Shown here: piece after piece, positions 7,597 through 16,062 of the stretch
Layout: each line of letters opens with the position of its first letter
How positions within the stretch are numbered: the stretch's first letter is position 1
NCBI GenBank assembly: GCA_013697635.1
Contig: JACCWM010000009.1
Span: 1-63,209, forward strand
DNA: 63,209 nucleotides
Source: Lujinxingiaceae bacterium
GTDB lineage: Bacteria > Myxococcota_A > Bradymonadia > Bradymonadales > Bradymonadaceae
Direction of reading: 5' to 3'
Program-made: the position numbers and the translations under genes
The notes under the pieces: model-generated
Told to the model about the DNA's origin: nothing
Database searches by the model: none
Seen by the model: only the letters and a program-made list of their open reading frames with translations

Positions 7597-8565
7597 CTAG
7601 CGGTGTTCAGCGGCGGCGTCATTGCCGTGTAGCGTGCCCCAGCAAAGCGCATGGCCTGCCGGCGTGACGGCGCAACTGTGCTCAGGTCCGACGCTGAGAC
7701 GGCTAAAAGCATCGTCTTCGGGTGGGGCGGCAGCCTCGATGTCGCGGCCCCAGCAGATAGCCTGGCCGTCGAGGGCCAACCCGCACGTGTGCACCACGCC
7801 TGCCGACACGGAGACGAAAGCCGTGGCTGTAGGTGCCCGCGACTGGCCGTCGCGATTGCTTCCCCAACACACGGCTTGGCCATTGATCTGCAGCCCGCAG
7901 GTATGATTTCGCCCGGCATCGATCAGCGAGAGCGAAGCGCTCGGCGCGCGGGTCTGGCCCTCGCCAGCGCTGCCCCAGCAAAGCGCGCGTCCGTCGGTTT
8001 GTAGCGCGCAGCTGTGCGCTCCGCCGGCCGCAATCTGGGTGAAACCCGTCGCTGCCGAGGGCGCGCGCGACTGGCCGCGTGAGTTGTCTCCCCAACAGCT
8101 CGCCTGGCCGCCCAAGCTGAGTGCACAGCTGTGGCCATCGCCACTGCTGATCTGGCCGAATAATCCTTGAGGCGCACGGCTCTGCCCCAGGCGGTTATCC
8201 CCAAAACAGACAACCTCGCCGTCGACCGTCAGAGCACAGGTATGGCGCAACCCGGCGCTGACCGCGCTAAAAATGCCGCTGGGCGCCGTAGCCTGCCCGA
8301 ATTGATTGTCGCCCCAGCACACGAGCTGGCCACCAAATCCCAGCCCGCAGCTGTGGCGACCGCCAACGCTGACCTGGGCCAGGCCATCGGTGCGGTAGAA
8401 CTGTGGGGGAACAAAGACGATGTCGCTCTCGTCAAGGGTCAGGGGGATTTCCGGGCGCAGTTGAGGGCCAGGAACCTCAAAGCCAGACTCGGCATAGGCG
8501 AATTCAAGGGATCCACCGACAAACAATCCGATCCCTGCAAGCACAAGCGTGAGCATGCGTTTCAT
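7597..8565 (-). CDS. Exported RCC1-repeat (beta-propeller) protein
   Basis: A 322-aa protein with a signal peptide (MKRMLTLVLAGIGLFVGG, ending near FAYAE) and about seven RCC1/BLIP-II type repeats of 36-40 residues. The repeat reads roughly as SAG-x2-H[ST]C[AG]L-x-DG-x-V-x-CWG-x-N-x2-GQS-x-AP. Each repeat has two cysteines, in HSC and CWG, which suggests inter-repeat disulfides. RCC1 proteins form seven-bladed propellers that bind proteins or nucleic acids; exported bacterial versions are common in Myxococcota and usually of unknown function. The start at 8565 follows TGGAGG. It lies downstream of the ligase operon, separated by 125 bases that include a TTAGCC...GGCTAA dyad. Confidence 0.85.
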   Translation of the reverse strand: MKRMLTLVLAGIGLFVGGSLEFAYAESGFEVPGPQLRPEIPLTLDESDIVFVPPQFYRTDGLAQVSVGGRHSCGLGFGGQLVCWGDNQFGQATAPSGIFSAVSAGLRHTCALTVDGEVVCFGDNRLGQSRAPQGLFGQISSGDGHSCALSLGGQASCWGDNSRGQSRAPSAATGFTQIAAGGAHSCALQTDGRALCWGSAGEGQTRAPSASLSLIDAGRNHTCGLQINGQAVCWGSNRDGQSRAPTATAFVSVSAGVVHTCGLALDGQAICWGRDIEAAAPPEDDAFSRLSVGPEHSCAVTPAGHALCWGTLHGNDAAAEHR

Positions 8566-8690
8566 AGACAGCCTCCAGAGCACTTTGCCGCGCGCATAAC
8601 AAATACGCGCAGCCACTTAGCCACTTAATCTAGCGGCTAAATATAAGCTCCAGAGTCATCTTGGGGAATAGTATGATTTATAGTCGCGGG

Positions 8691-10133
8691 TCAGGCCTCG
8701 TTCCAGCCCTTCTTGATGTTCTCCTCGAGCCACCCGCTGACCTGCACATCGAGCGACTCGAGGCTCGCCGCAACCCGCAGATTGGTCTGCAAGGGCGCCT
8801 TGCGACCGGCCGAATAATCGGTGAAGTGCACGACATAGGGTGGGTAGTTGGGATCGATGTCGGCCTTGTTCGTCGCGATCGCGACGTACTTGCGAACCGC
8901 GACTTGGCCCTTGGTCACCTTGGTGTAGACGCCGCGGCGCACGATCTCGGACTGGGGAAAATCCTCGGCGCCGGCCAGGTCATTGCGCGTCTCGAAGAGG
9001 ATGTGCTGGTAGATCTGGTCGAGGCCGACGTTGCCCACGTCGACGAGCTTGTCCTCGCGCTCACGCACGAAGACCGGATGCAGCATCGAGACGATCGGCA
9101 TCGGACCGATCGGCGAAAAGCCCGCCTCGGCGTCGTAGCGAAGCGCCATGCGGCGCACGGGTGCATCGTCGGTGTCCTGTGCGATCAGATCCGAGCATTT
9201 GATCTCGATGACGATCTGCGGGCGAACGAAGCGACACAGCGTGCCCTCTCGGTTGGCCATGCGAAAGCTGCTGGGCGCCTCAATCTGGCTGAGGCGGTGG
9301 TGCCAGTCGACGCGATCCGCGTCGCTCCAGCCGTTTCCGACCGTTCCAAGGATGTGAAACGAGCCGTCCTCGCGCTTGAGCGCAACGGTGAGCTCGCGGA
9401 TCTGGCCCAGGCCATCGATCGTGCGCTCACCAAAGGCGATGATCACGGCATCGAGCGTCAGGCTTGGCTTGATCTTGTAGGTGAAGCCCTGCTGGCTTCG
9501 CACGACCACGCCCTCGAACTTCTCGCTTCGCACCCACTCCTGGTAGTAGGCCGCCGCGTCGGCCGGCTCGCCCTCGACGGTGGTGATCACGGCGACGCGC
9601 TTTCCAGTGCCGAGCAAGCTGTTGAGCCGCTCGAGGCGCTCACCATAGGTGGTGTTGAGCCAGTCTTGGTCGCCTTGCTCCAACAAATCGAAGGCCTTGA
9701 AGCCAAGCGTTGGCGCGAGCTCGCCATCGGAGAGCGCACGCGCCACGTGGTGACAGCGCGGGCGCTTGGCGCCGTCGCCGGGGATCGCAAAAAGCTCGCC
9801 AGGGATGACGATGTCGTCGACGCCGGCCAGAAGTTTTTCGGCCTCTGCACACACCGGCACGCCGGTGACAACGCGCCCGTTGTAGGCGCAAAGCGCGAGC
9901 TCACCGGCGCGCTTGACCAGAAACCACAGCTCGCCGTCGACCTTGGTCGAGATCCACAGCGGTCCGGGCGGCAAAAACTTCCCGATCGACTCGGCAAACA
10001 CCACGCGGTAGCGCTTGGCGACCGTGCGCCGGTAGTGGCGAAACTTGCGCATCAAGGCTTCGTCGCTCAAGCCGCCCACGGGGGTGCGCTGGCCGCTGCC
10101 ATAATCTTCGAAACGGCTGGAAAAGACGCTCAT
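8691..10133 (-). CDS. ATP-dependent DNA ligase-type nucleotidyltransferase
   Basis: A 480-aa protein with the covalent nucleotidyltransferase motifs in order: motif I STKVDGELW (about residue 60; Lys is the expected adenylated residue), motif III-like LGFKAFDLLE, motif IV FEGVVVRS, and motif V YKIKPSLTLDAVI. An OB-fold-like part follows (TVALKREDGSFHILGTVGNG), with a V-x-PQIVIEIKCSDL strand as in ATP-dependent DNA ligases. The last 130 residues (VSMLHPVFVREREDKLVD onwards) are less familiar. Expected reaction: ATP-dependent joining of nucleic acid ends through ligase-adenylate. The start at 10133 has GGGAG upstream and overlaps the preceding stop as ATGA, so translation is coupled. It could act on RNA or nicked duplexes; the substrate is not readable from sequence. 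Confidence 0.8.
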   Translation of the reverse strand: MSVFSSRFEDYGSGQRTPVGGLSDEALMRKFRHYRRTVAKRYRVVFAESIGKFLPPGPLWISTKVDGELWFLVKRAGELALCAYNGRVVTGVPVCAEAEKLLAGVDDIVIPGELFAIPGDGAKRPRCHHVARALSDGELAPTLGFKAFDLLEQGDQDWLNTTYGERLERLNSLLGTGKRVAVITTVEGEPADAAAYYQEWVRSEKFEGVVVRSQQGFTYKIKPSLTLDAVIIAFGERTIDGLGQIRELTVALKREDGSFHILGTVGNGWSDADRVDWHHRLSQIEAPSSFRMANREGTLCRFVRPQIVIEIKCSDLIAQDTDDAPVRRMALRYDAEAGFSPIGPMPIVSMLHPVFVREREDKLVDVGNVGLDQIYQHILFETRNDLAGAEDFPQSEIVRRGVYTKVTKGQVAVRKYVAIATNKADIDPNYPPYVVHFTDYSAGRKAPLQTNLRVAASLESLDVQVSGWLEENIKKGWNEA

Positions 10134-10834
10134 GGTTGCACTCCCTTGAGCTCGAGGTTGGAGAGGTAGAGACAAAGCGAGTAGCTGTTGTTCTCAATCT
10201 TGCCGTGCAAGAAGCCACGATAGGGCGAGCCGTTGGTCTGAAAGATCAGGGGCTGGTTGCCGCGCGTGCCGGTGCCGACGAGCAACATCTTGTTGCCCTC
10301 GTGGAGCTGCTTGGCGATCTCGAAGAGAAAGTCGAAGGTCAGGCCGTTGACGTGGCGAAGCTGGAGCTTTCGCACCAGCGCGAAGCGGCGCACGACATGC
10401 TCGACATCAAAGAGACGCCCGCTCCACGGGATGCGGGCATCCTCGCCGACGGTGGCCTCGACGTCGCGAAACTCGTCGCGGCCTTGCTCGACGCCGTCCT
10501 TGTCGAAGACGACTTGCAAGACGCGCGTCGAGTACAAGACCGAGCCATCGGTGCGAATCCAGACGCGGTCGGCCTCCCCGACGCGCCGGCCGACGAGCTC
10601 GATGTCGAACTCCGGATCGGTGTCGACGAGCGCCTGGGAGAGGGCGGCGTCGTCACCGAAGTTGGCGAGCAGCGCCTCGTAGGTGTGTCGCTCGGTATTC
10701 TTGATGAAGTTTGCGTATTGCACGTCCTGGCTCTCGGGGCCGACAAAGCGCCAGCGCACCTTGCGCTTGGGCGACTCGAACTCCACGTGCGCGTCACGAT
10801 TCTTGTCATCCGCCAGACATATCAGGCGAGCCAT
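10130..10834 (-). CDS. Hypothetical protein in the ligase operon (middle gene)
   Basis: A 234-aa soluble protein; I do not recognise a family. It begins MARLICLADDKNRDAHVEF, contains PKRKVRWRFVGPESQDVQY, and ends in a beta-rich segment (GNQPLIFQTNGSPYRGFLHG, then NNSYSLCLYLSNLEL). No signal peptide, membrane segment or clear catalytic motif. Its stop codon overlaps the ligase start by four bases (ATGA), which strongly suggests that the two proteins work together. The first gene of the operon lies 47 bases upstream. An accessory or regulatory subunit of the ligase is the simplest inference. Confidence 0.75.
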   Translation of the reverse strand: MARLICLADDKNRDAHVEFESPKRKVRWRFVGPESQDVQYANFIKNTERHTYEALLANFGDDAALSQALVDTDPEFDIELVGRRVGEADRVWIRTDGSVLYSTRVLQVVFDKDGVEQGRDEFRDVEATVGEDARIPWSGRLFDVEHVVRRFALVRKLQLRHVNGLTFDFLFEIAKQLHEGNKMLLVGTGTRGNQPLIFQTNGSPYRGFLHGKIENNSYSLCLYLSNLELKGVQP

Positions 10835-10881
10835 CGGCTTGCTCCATTCAAGGTGTTCAAATCATTTGGTAATTTAGTCGA

Positions 10882-11487
10882 TCAGAACATGCTGAAATCC
10901 AAATCGTCGGCGAAAGGATCGTCTTCCTCGGCCACCTCGTCGCTGACGACCACATCGCGGCTGAGCAGCTCGGTGATCGCCTCCTCGCACACCAGACAGA
11001 AGATGCCGCCCTCGTTTTGCACCACAAAAGCCGGCGAATCGTCAAAGCCCGCCCGGTAGTTGAAGCGCACCTCAAAGACCTGGCCGGCACCAAGCGCGCT
11101 GGTCAGTCGCTCACCAACCTCGGCCGGGTCGAGTTGGTAGACGGCCGAGACGATGTGGTCGAGGATGCGCGTCGGATCGACCGGCGCGCTTACGCTCTGT
11201 TCGACCCCAAGCGTCGAGCCCACCGACTCCACGAGGTTTCCGGCATCATCGATCGCGCTCAACTGCGCGCGCTCGACCACATCGTAGTTGCCCGTCACAT
11301 ACATGTAGCCCGTGGTTCCGGGCGGCAAAAGGGCGGTGCCATCGCGGGTAAGCATCGCCGAGACGCACTCTTGCCCATCGTCATCAACGACGACGCGCTT
11401 TTTGCGACCGTAGAGCTTTTCACGGGTGATCCGGGTCAGCCCAAACGAGCTGACCTCTCCCTCGAGGTTGACGACGAGTTGACTCAC
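10882..11487 (-). CDS. Hypothetical protein in the ligase operon, with an acidic tail
   Basis: A protein of about 201 aa with no recognised family. The best start is GTG at 11487 (MSQLVVNLEGEV), because GGAGAG lies six bases upstream; an ATG 12 bases earlier is possible but has no ribosome binding site. The body is beta-rich (PPGTTGYMYVTGNYDVV; FEVRFNYRAGFDDSPAFVV), followed by GIFCLVCEEAITELL. The end is strongly acidic and terminates in Phe (EEDDPFADDLDFSMF), resembling the acidic tips of single-stranded DNA-binding proteins. Gene order and the short gap place it as the first gene of a three-gene operon ending in the ligase. Confidence 0.72.
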   Translation of the reverse strand: MSQLVVNLEGEVSSFGLTRITREKLYGRKKRVVVDDDGQECVSAMLTRDGTALLPPGTTGYMYVTGNYDVVERAQLSAIDDAGNLVESVGSTLGVEQSVSAPVDPTRILDHIVSAVYQLDPAEVGERLTSALGAGQVFEVRFNYRAGFDDSPAFVVQNEGGIFCLVCEEAITELLSRDVVVSDEVAEEDDPFADDLDFSMF

Positions 11488-11692
11488 GGTTCTCTCCATC
11501 GGTGCTTGGAGCCACGGTAAATTAGCCAATTGCTTCAGCCGGATACGTTCGCACAAGCGACTTCAAGAATCAACCGGGGCGATGGGAGCAGCCATCAAGC
11601 GCAGGAACGCCTTGACAGGGCAAGCCGGGCTGTGTGCAATCGTGCGGCTGGCGTGTTGGGTGCCTTTTTGACTGTGTTTGGAGTGAAGTCTC

Positions 11693-12484
11693 ATGAACCA
11701 AAACCTCGTCGTTACAAGAATGTCGGTGTCGATCCGGCGCCGTTTGGTGCTGATCGTCGTTCTCGTGATGATCATGATCGGGGCGGGTTGCTCGTCGGAT
11801 GATGGCGCCAAAAAGCCGCCGAGCGTCGATGCGGACGTGGCAATCGTCGAGGACACGAGCACGGCCAGCGACGCGGTCGAGCCTGATGTCAACGGTGCGG
11901 AGGAGGTGAGCGCCGATGCCGATGCTTTGGGATCAGACGCCTTGAGCGCGGATGCCGTTGGCGATGCTCAGTCCGAAGACGCCGATGGTGGCGACACGTC
12001 GCAGTCCGATACCTCGGGATCGGACGCCACACAGTCCGCGGACGCCGATGGTGGCGACACCTCCGAGACCGACACCTCGGGGCCGGTCGATCCGTACGCA
12101 GACCGTCCACTAGGTCAGTGCACGGTCAACGCCGATTGTCCGAACGGCCCCCAGGGGCGCATTTGCAATCGAGTGTTGCCCGGCGGATCCTGCGGCGGCT
12201 GTGGCAACGACAGTCACTGCCCGGTGGATACGAGCTGCGTGGAGGGTGTGGGAAGCTGTGCCCAGGATTGCACGACGACCAACGACTGTGCGCCGGGTTT
12301 GAGCTGTGGGGCGACGGGACGCTGCGGTGCGATGCTTTGTGTCGATGGGGCCTGCCCGGTGCCGTTGTTCGGCTGTAGCGCAAGCAACCGGTGCCAGCGC
12401 GTCTCGTGCACGGTGCAGGCCGACTGCCCGGCGATGACCACCTGCATCAGCGGTCTTTGCATCGAAGATCGCCAGACGAACTAG
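11693..12484 (+). CDS. Asp/Ser-rich lipoprotein with Dickkopf-like Cys repeats
   Basis: A 263-aa predicted lipoprotein; lipobox IGAGC at about residues 30-34, after a long hydrophobic stretch (LIVVLVMIMIG). Residues about 45-135 are a low-complexity Asp/Ser/Ala/Thr linker (SDTSGSDATQSADADGGDTS). Residues about 140-260 hold repeated Cys modules of the form C-x2-DCP or C-x2-DCAPGLSC-x5-RC, like the Dickkopf-type motifs common in myxobacterial surface proteins. GGAG lies upstream of the ATG at 11693; a second in-frame ATG 27 bases later is possible. Function unknown, probably a disulfide-rich surface protein on a flexible stalk. It ends convergently five bases from the DUF924 gene. Confidence 0.82.
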   Translation: MNQNLVVTRMSVSIRRRLVLIVVLVMIMIGAGCSSDDGAKKPPSVDADVAIVEDTSTASDAVEPDVNGAEEVSADADALGSDALSADAVGDAQSEDADGGDTSQSDTSGSDATQSADADGGDTSETDTSGPVDPYADRPLGQCTVNADCPNGPQGRICNRVLPGGSCGGCGNDSHCPVDTSCVEGVGSCAQDCTTTNDCAPGLSCGATGRCGAMLCVDGACPVPLFGCSASNRCQRVSCTVQADCPAMTTCISGLCIEDRQTN

Positions 12485-12489
12485 GCCGC

Positions 12490-13086
12490 CTAGAACGATG
12501 AGCCGGGTTGCTCGAGAAACTCGAGCTCCTCAGCGCTGGATTCGCGGCCGAGGATGGCGTTTCGGTGCGGGAAGCGCCCGAAGCGATCGATGATCACCTT
12601 GTGGCGCTCGGCGTAGTCGAGCATGGATTCGAACATCGCTTTGCGCTCAGGCGGGGCTTCGGAGACGAGCTTTTCGAAGAGCTCGACGCTTCGTTGTTGC
12701 AGCGCGGCGTCCTCGGCATGCTCGAGCGGCAGATAGACAAAAGAGCGCTCGATCAGGCTCAACTCCTGGTCGGTGCCATGATCGATCATCTCGAGCGCGT
12801 AGTTGAGCGCACGTGGATCGTGGGCGAAGGCGCGCGGCGTGCGGCGAAAGATGTTTCGGGGGAACTGGTCGAGCAGAACGATCAGCGCAAGGTGGCCACG
12901 CGGCGTGCCCCGAAGCGGGTCGTACTCGCCGTTGGCCGCGCGTTCGACCTCGGCGCCAAAGCGTTGGCGCATCTCGGCGTCGATCTGAGCGTTCGAGGCA
13001 AACCACAGGCCCATCTTTTCGGTGGCGAACGGGTCTTTTTGAAGGTCGCCAAACCAGAATTTCAGTACATCGTCGATCACATCCAT
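12490..13086 (-). CDS. DUF924 family protein
   Basis: A 198-aa member of the DUF924 family, a helical, TPR-like fold of unknown function that is widespread in proteobacteria. Family marks are plain: the N-terminal VLKFWFGDLQKDPFATEKMGLWF, shortened here to LKFWFGD, then LALIVLLDQFPRNIFR with the family-typical LDQFPRN motif, FAHDPRAL, and FVYLPLEHAED. Usual length is about 180-200 aa, which matches. The ATG at 13086 has AAGGA upstream; the open frame extends 90 bases further but without conserved residues. No signal peptide. Confidence 0.88.
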   Translation of the reverse strand: MDVIDDVLKFWFGDLQKDPFATEKMGLWFASNAQIDAEMRQRFGAEVERAANGEYDPLRGTPRGHLALIVLLDQFPRNIFRRTPRAFAHDPRALNYALEMIDHGTDQELSLIERSFVYLPLEHAEDAALQQRSVELFEKLVSEAPPERKAMFESMLDYAERHKVIIDRFGRFPHRNAILGRESSAEELEFLEQPGSSF

Positions 13087-13280
13087 GACGTTTTCCTTTG
13101 GCTCTGGCCCAAGCGAGCCAGTGGTGGTATGGGTTTGTCCGGGCTGAACGTCAAATTTGGCCTCAAATCGCCGCAATTAAAGGAAGTGTCCATCGCCCAC
13201 GCACGATGCTTCAGGGCATGTGTTGGCAAATGGTTTGGTGACACAGGGCACAAAGTTAACAATCTGCAAAGGAGTGACAA

Positions 13281-14195
13281 GTGAAACTCGAAAAACGACT
13301 GACGCTGTTGGTCGCCGGTGGCCTTTTGGCCGCTGCTTGTACTACGACGGCTGCAACCACGACCGAAGAGGAGACCGCCGTCGAGCAAACCGCGCCCGAA
13401 GTAGTCGAGGCTCATGCTGAACTTAGCGCAGAAGAAGTGATCAGGCGTGCCGTCGCCGGCGAGCATCGCACCGCGGAGAATCGTGCGCGCGATGCTTTTC
13501 GCCATCCGGCTGAGACGTTGAGCTTTTTTGGTCTCGAGCCGACGATGACCGTCGTTGAGCTTTCACCCGGCATGGGTTGGTACACCGAGATCCTGGCACC
13601 TGTGCTTCGCGACGAAGGAAAGCTTGTCATTGGCCACGTGCAGACCACCGATCCGGAGGCCTATGCCTTTCGTCTGGTCGCGGGTATGAATTTGCTGTTC
13701 GAGGCTCACCCGCAAATCTTCGACAGGGTCGAGGTGGGCACGTTCATGTTGCCCGACAACATCAACCTTGGCGAAGCCGGCTCGGCCGACATGGTCCTGA
13801 CCTTTCGCAGCACCCACGGTTGGGTGAACAACGCGACGACGGCCAAGGCCTTTGGCGCAGCCTTTGAAGTGCTCAAGCCCGGTGGCGTGCTCGGCCTGGT
13901 CCAACACCGCGCCGATGCTGAGGTCGCCGATGTGGCCGAGAGCTCGAAGAAGGGCTATTTGCCCGAGAAGTATGTCATTGAGCTTGCGCAAGCCGCCGGT
14001 TTTGAATTGGTCGAGCGCTCGGACATCAATGCAAATCCTCGCGACAATCGCGACCATCCCGATGGCGTCTGGAGCCTTCTGCCTTCGCTTCGCAATGTCG
14101 AGGAGAGCAATCGCGAGCAGTACGTCGCCATCGGCGAGAGCGATCGCATGACCTTGAAGTTTCGCAAGCCCGGCGAGCAGGCTTCGGCCGAGTAA
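13281..14195 (+). CDS. SAM-dependent methyltransferase with a lipoprotein signal
   Basis: A 304-aa class I methyltransferase-like protein of the predicted-methyltransferase group COG4798. The GTG start has a near-ideal AAAGGAGTGA upstream. The N-terminus is a lipoprotein signal peptide with lipobox LAAAC (residues about 16-20), then a short Thr/Glu-rich linker. The SAM-binding motif I appears as VVELSPGMGWYTEIL, the GxG equivalent, with later motifs VLKPGGVLGLVQHRAD and GYLPEKYVIELAQAAGF. Methyltransferases need cytoplasmic SAM, so a lipid-anchored, exported one is odd. The family is known to include members with signal peptides. The true substrate is unknown. Confidence 0.8.
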   Translation: MKLEKRLTLLVAGGLLAAACTTTAATTTEEETAVEQTAPEVVEAHAELSAEEVIRRAVAGEHRTAENRARDAFRHPAETLSFFGLEPTMTVVELSPGMGWYTEILAPVLRDEGKLVIGHVQTTDPEAYAFRLVAGMNLLFEAHPQIFDRVEVGTFMLPDNINLGEAGSADMVLTFRSTHGWVNNATTAKAFGAAFEVLKPGGVLGLVQHRADAEVADVAESSKKGYLPEKYVIELAQAAGFELVERSDINANPRDNRDHPDGVWSLLPSLRNVEESNREQYVAIGESDRMTLKFRKPGEQASAE

Positions 14196-14216
14196 CAGCG
14201 GCGTTTGCGCCAGCGG

Positions 14217-14876
14217 CTAGCGCTTCCTCAGAAGCGTCATGCCATCGCCGATTGGAACCAGTGTGAGCGAGACCCGGTCATCGTCATGCAGCTTGTTGTT
14301 GAGCTGTCGGATGGCCTCGGTGTCCGGGTCGCTCACGGTCCAATCGGCAACCTTTCCCGACCACAACACATTGTCGATAGCGATCAGGCCACCGGGGCGA
14401 ATCAGGCGCAGTATACCCTCGTAGTAGGCGTCGTAGTTTTGCTTGTCGGCGTCGATGAAGGCGAAGTCAAAACTTGCGTCGGCGTGGCCCACCAGGCCAT
14501 CGAGCATCTGGAGCGCGGGCTCGACGTGCAGCTCGATCTTGTGCATCAGGCGCGCCTCTTCCCAGTAGCGCCGGGCCACGGCCGTCCAGGGCTCGCTGAT
14601 GTCGCAGCAAAGCAGGCAGCCTCTATCGGGCAGCGCCGAGGCGATCCAAAGCGAGCTGTAGCCGGTGAAGGTGCCGATCTCGATCGCCGTCTTTGCCCCG
14701 ATAAGTTCGACGAGAAAGGCCAGAAACTGGCCCTGTTCGGGCGAGATTTGCATTTGCCCCATGGGCAGTCGCGCCGTCTCGAGGCGGCAGAGCTCAAAGA
14801 TCGGTGGCTCGCGAAGCGAGACGCTTTTGACGTAGTCGTAGAGGTGGTCTTCGAGGGGTAGTGTGCGCGTACTCAT
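14217..14876 (-). CDS. O-methyltransferase, caffeoyl-CoA type (family 3)
   Basis: A 219-aa class I SAM-dependent O-methyltransferase of the metal-dependent family 3 type. Motif I is AIEIGTFTGYSSLWIASAL; the metal-binding and catalytic region is DFAFIDADKQNYDAYYE; the later motif is PGGLIAIDNVLWSGKVAD. N-terminal MGQMQISPEQGQFLAFL is the usual family lead-in. The family methylates catechol-like hydroxyls; the substrate here is not known. The full typical length (about 215-225 aa) is present. It is convergent with the exported methyltransferase gene, 21 bases away. Confidence 0.88.
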   Translation of the reverse strand: MSTRTLPLEDHLYDYVKSVSLREPPIFELCRLETARLPMGQMQISPEQGQFLAFLVELIGAKTAIEIGTFTGYSSLWIASALPDRGCLLCCDISEPWTAVARRYWEEARLMHKIELHVEPALQMLDGLVGHADASFDFAFIDADKQNYDAYYEGILRLIRPGGLIAIDNVLWSGKVADWTVSDPDTEAIRQLNNKLHDDDRVSLTLVPIGDGMTLLRKR

Positions 14877-14950
14877 CGGTTTGAACTCCGCGGGTTGTCA
14901 GGTCAGTACCCGCTAATGATTCTCACGAAGTGCACCGGGGCAAGCGACGC

Positions 14951-15925
14951 TCAGTTAGTCTTGACCGTATAGACCGTCGTCTCACCGTTGGTATCCGGGT
15001 AGAACATCAACGTGAGAAACTCCTGGCCGCGCGCAAACTGGATGATGTCGGCCTCGTCACCGGGGAAGTCGACAAAGGCGCGCGCCTCGACCATGGCCTG
15101 GGAGGCTTCGGTTGGTTCCCAACCCCGCCCGCTCATCGCCTGGCGGTAGAAGTCGCGCGTATCGCTCAGATTGTTGGGGGCCATGTAGACGTTGCTTTCA
15201 AAGTCTTTGGAGCGGTCGAGATCGACGAAGCGTTGCAAGCGCGTGCAGCCCGGGCAAGCCGGCACGTTGACGTCGGTGTTCTGACCTTCGATCGCGTTGC
15301 CGGCGACCATCTTGCCGTAGTCAAACTCCTCATTGCTCCAGGTGGCCGTGATCGATGAGAATCGCGTGCCCGGCTCGCGATTGATCTCGATGTAGCGGTG
15401 GCCGCGAAAGACCTTGTGGGGGTTTTTCTCGTCCTCAAAGTTCTCACGAAGCGCTTCCTGGGTCTTGGCCTTGTTCTTGGTGACCATGCCGCCCATGGCG
15501 ATGGTGTTGTCCGAGATTGCGATCGGGATCACGCCGCCGGTCAACGCCGTGACAAGCATCTGCTCGGACTGGTCGATACCATAGAAGGCGCGATCGTTGA
15601 GGCCTTGGCGCTTGAACTCATCCTGGTATTCGCGCAGGATCTCGACCGGCTCGCGGTCGCTGCTGCGCGTTGAGAAGTAGGTCAGGTTGCCGTTGAGATC
15701 GAACATCCGTGGCTTTTCGTGGCCGAGGCGATCGAGCGAATCCATGAACAGCGCCGTGTTCGTGCGAGGCGCTGTCGAGAACCAGCCGATATCGGCGTGT
15801 GAGCTTGCCACCTCGCCCTTGAAATCAAAGACTCCGACGGCCCAGGCGATCGCCGCGATGCTCGCGCCGCACAAGGTCAACTTCGCGCCAACGATCAGGT
15901 TTTTCTTCCAGGCAGTTGATTTCAT
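14951..15925 (-). CDS. Membrane-anchored hypothetical protein
   Basis: A 324-aa protein with one N-terminal membrane segment (LIVGAKLTLCGASIAAIAW, about residues 9-27) and a large extracytoplasmic part. No family recognised. The rest is a soluble alpha/beta-type sequence with FNLNGNLTYFSTRSSDREP-like segments (positions near 15640-15700), a CPGC motif (PACPGCTRLQRF, about residue 230) and a compact C-terminus (FLTLMFYPDTNGETTVYTV). The CPGC pair could be redox active or bind a metal, but no thioredoxin fold is evident. The start at 15925 is chosen because the basic residues and membrane segment follow directly; the ribosome binding site is weak. Confidence 0.65.
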   Translation of the reverse strand: MKSTAWKKNLIVGAKLTLCGASIAAIAWAVGVFDFKGEVASSHADIGWFSTAPRTNTALFMDSLDRLGHEKPRMFDLNGNLTYFSTRSSDREPVEILREYQDEFKRQGLNDRAFYGIDQSEQMLVTALTGGVIPIAISDNTIAMGGMVTKNKAKTQEALRENFEDEKNPHKVFRGHRYIEINREPGTRFSSITATWSNEEFDYGKMVAGNAIEGQNTDVNVPACPGCTRLQRFVDLDRSKDFESNVYMAPNNLSDTRDFYRQAMSGRGWEPTEASQAMVEARAFVDFPGDEADIIQFARGQEFLTLMFYPDTNGETTVYTVKTN

Positions 15926-16062
15926 CAGGCGCACCGGGTTGCGGGGTCCATGTATACACATGTAAGGAAAGCCATTGTAAGCATTTTGATCGCGTCAGGC
16001 AACTGCCTGGCGAACTAAGGCTCGCGTTGATTGAAATCGCGTTGAAATCCAAGGAGTAAGCG

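Noticed and set aside
8661-10169. Long open frame on the plus strand opposite the ligase
   Set aside because: The minus strand carries all ligase motifs. The plus frame has no recognisable domain.
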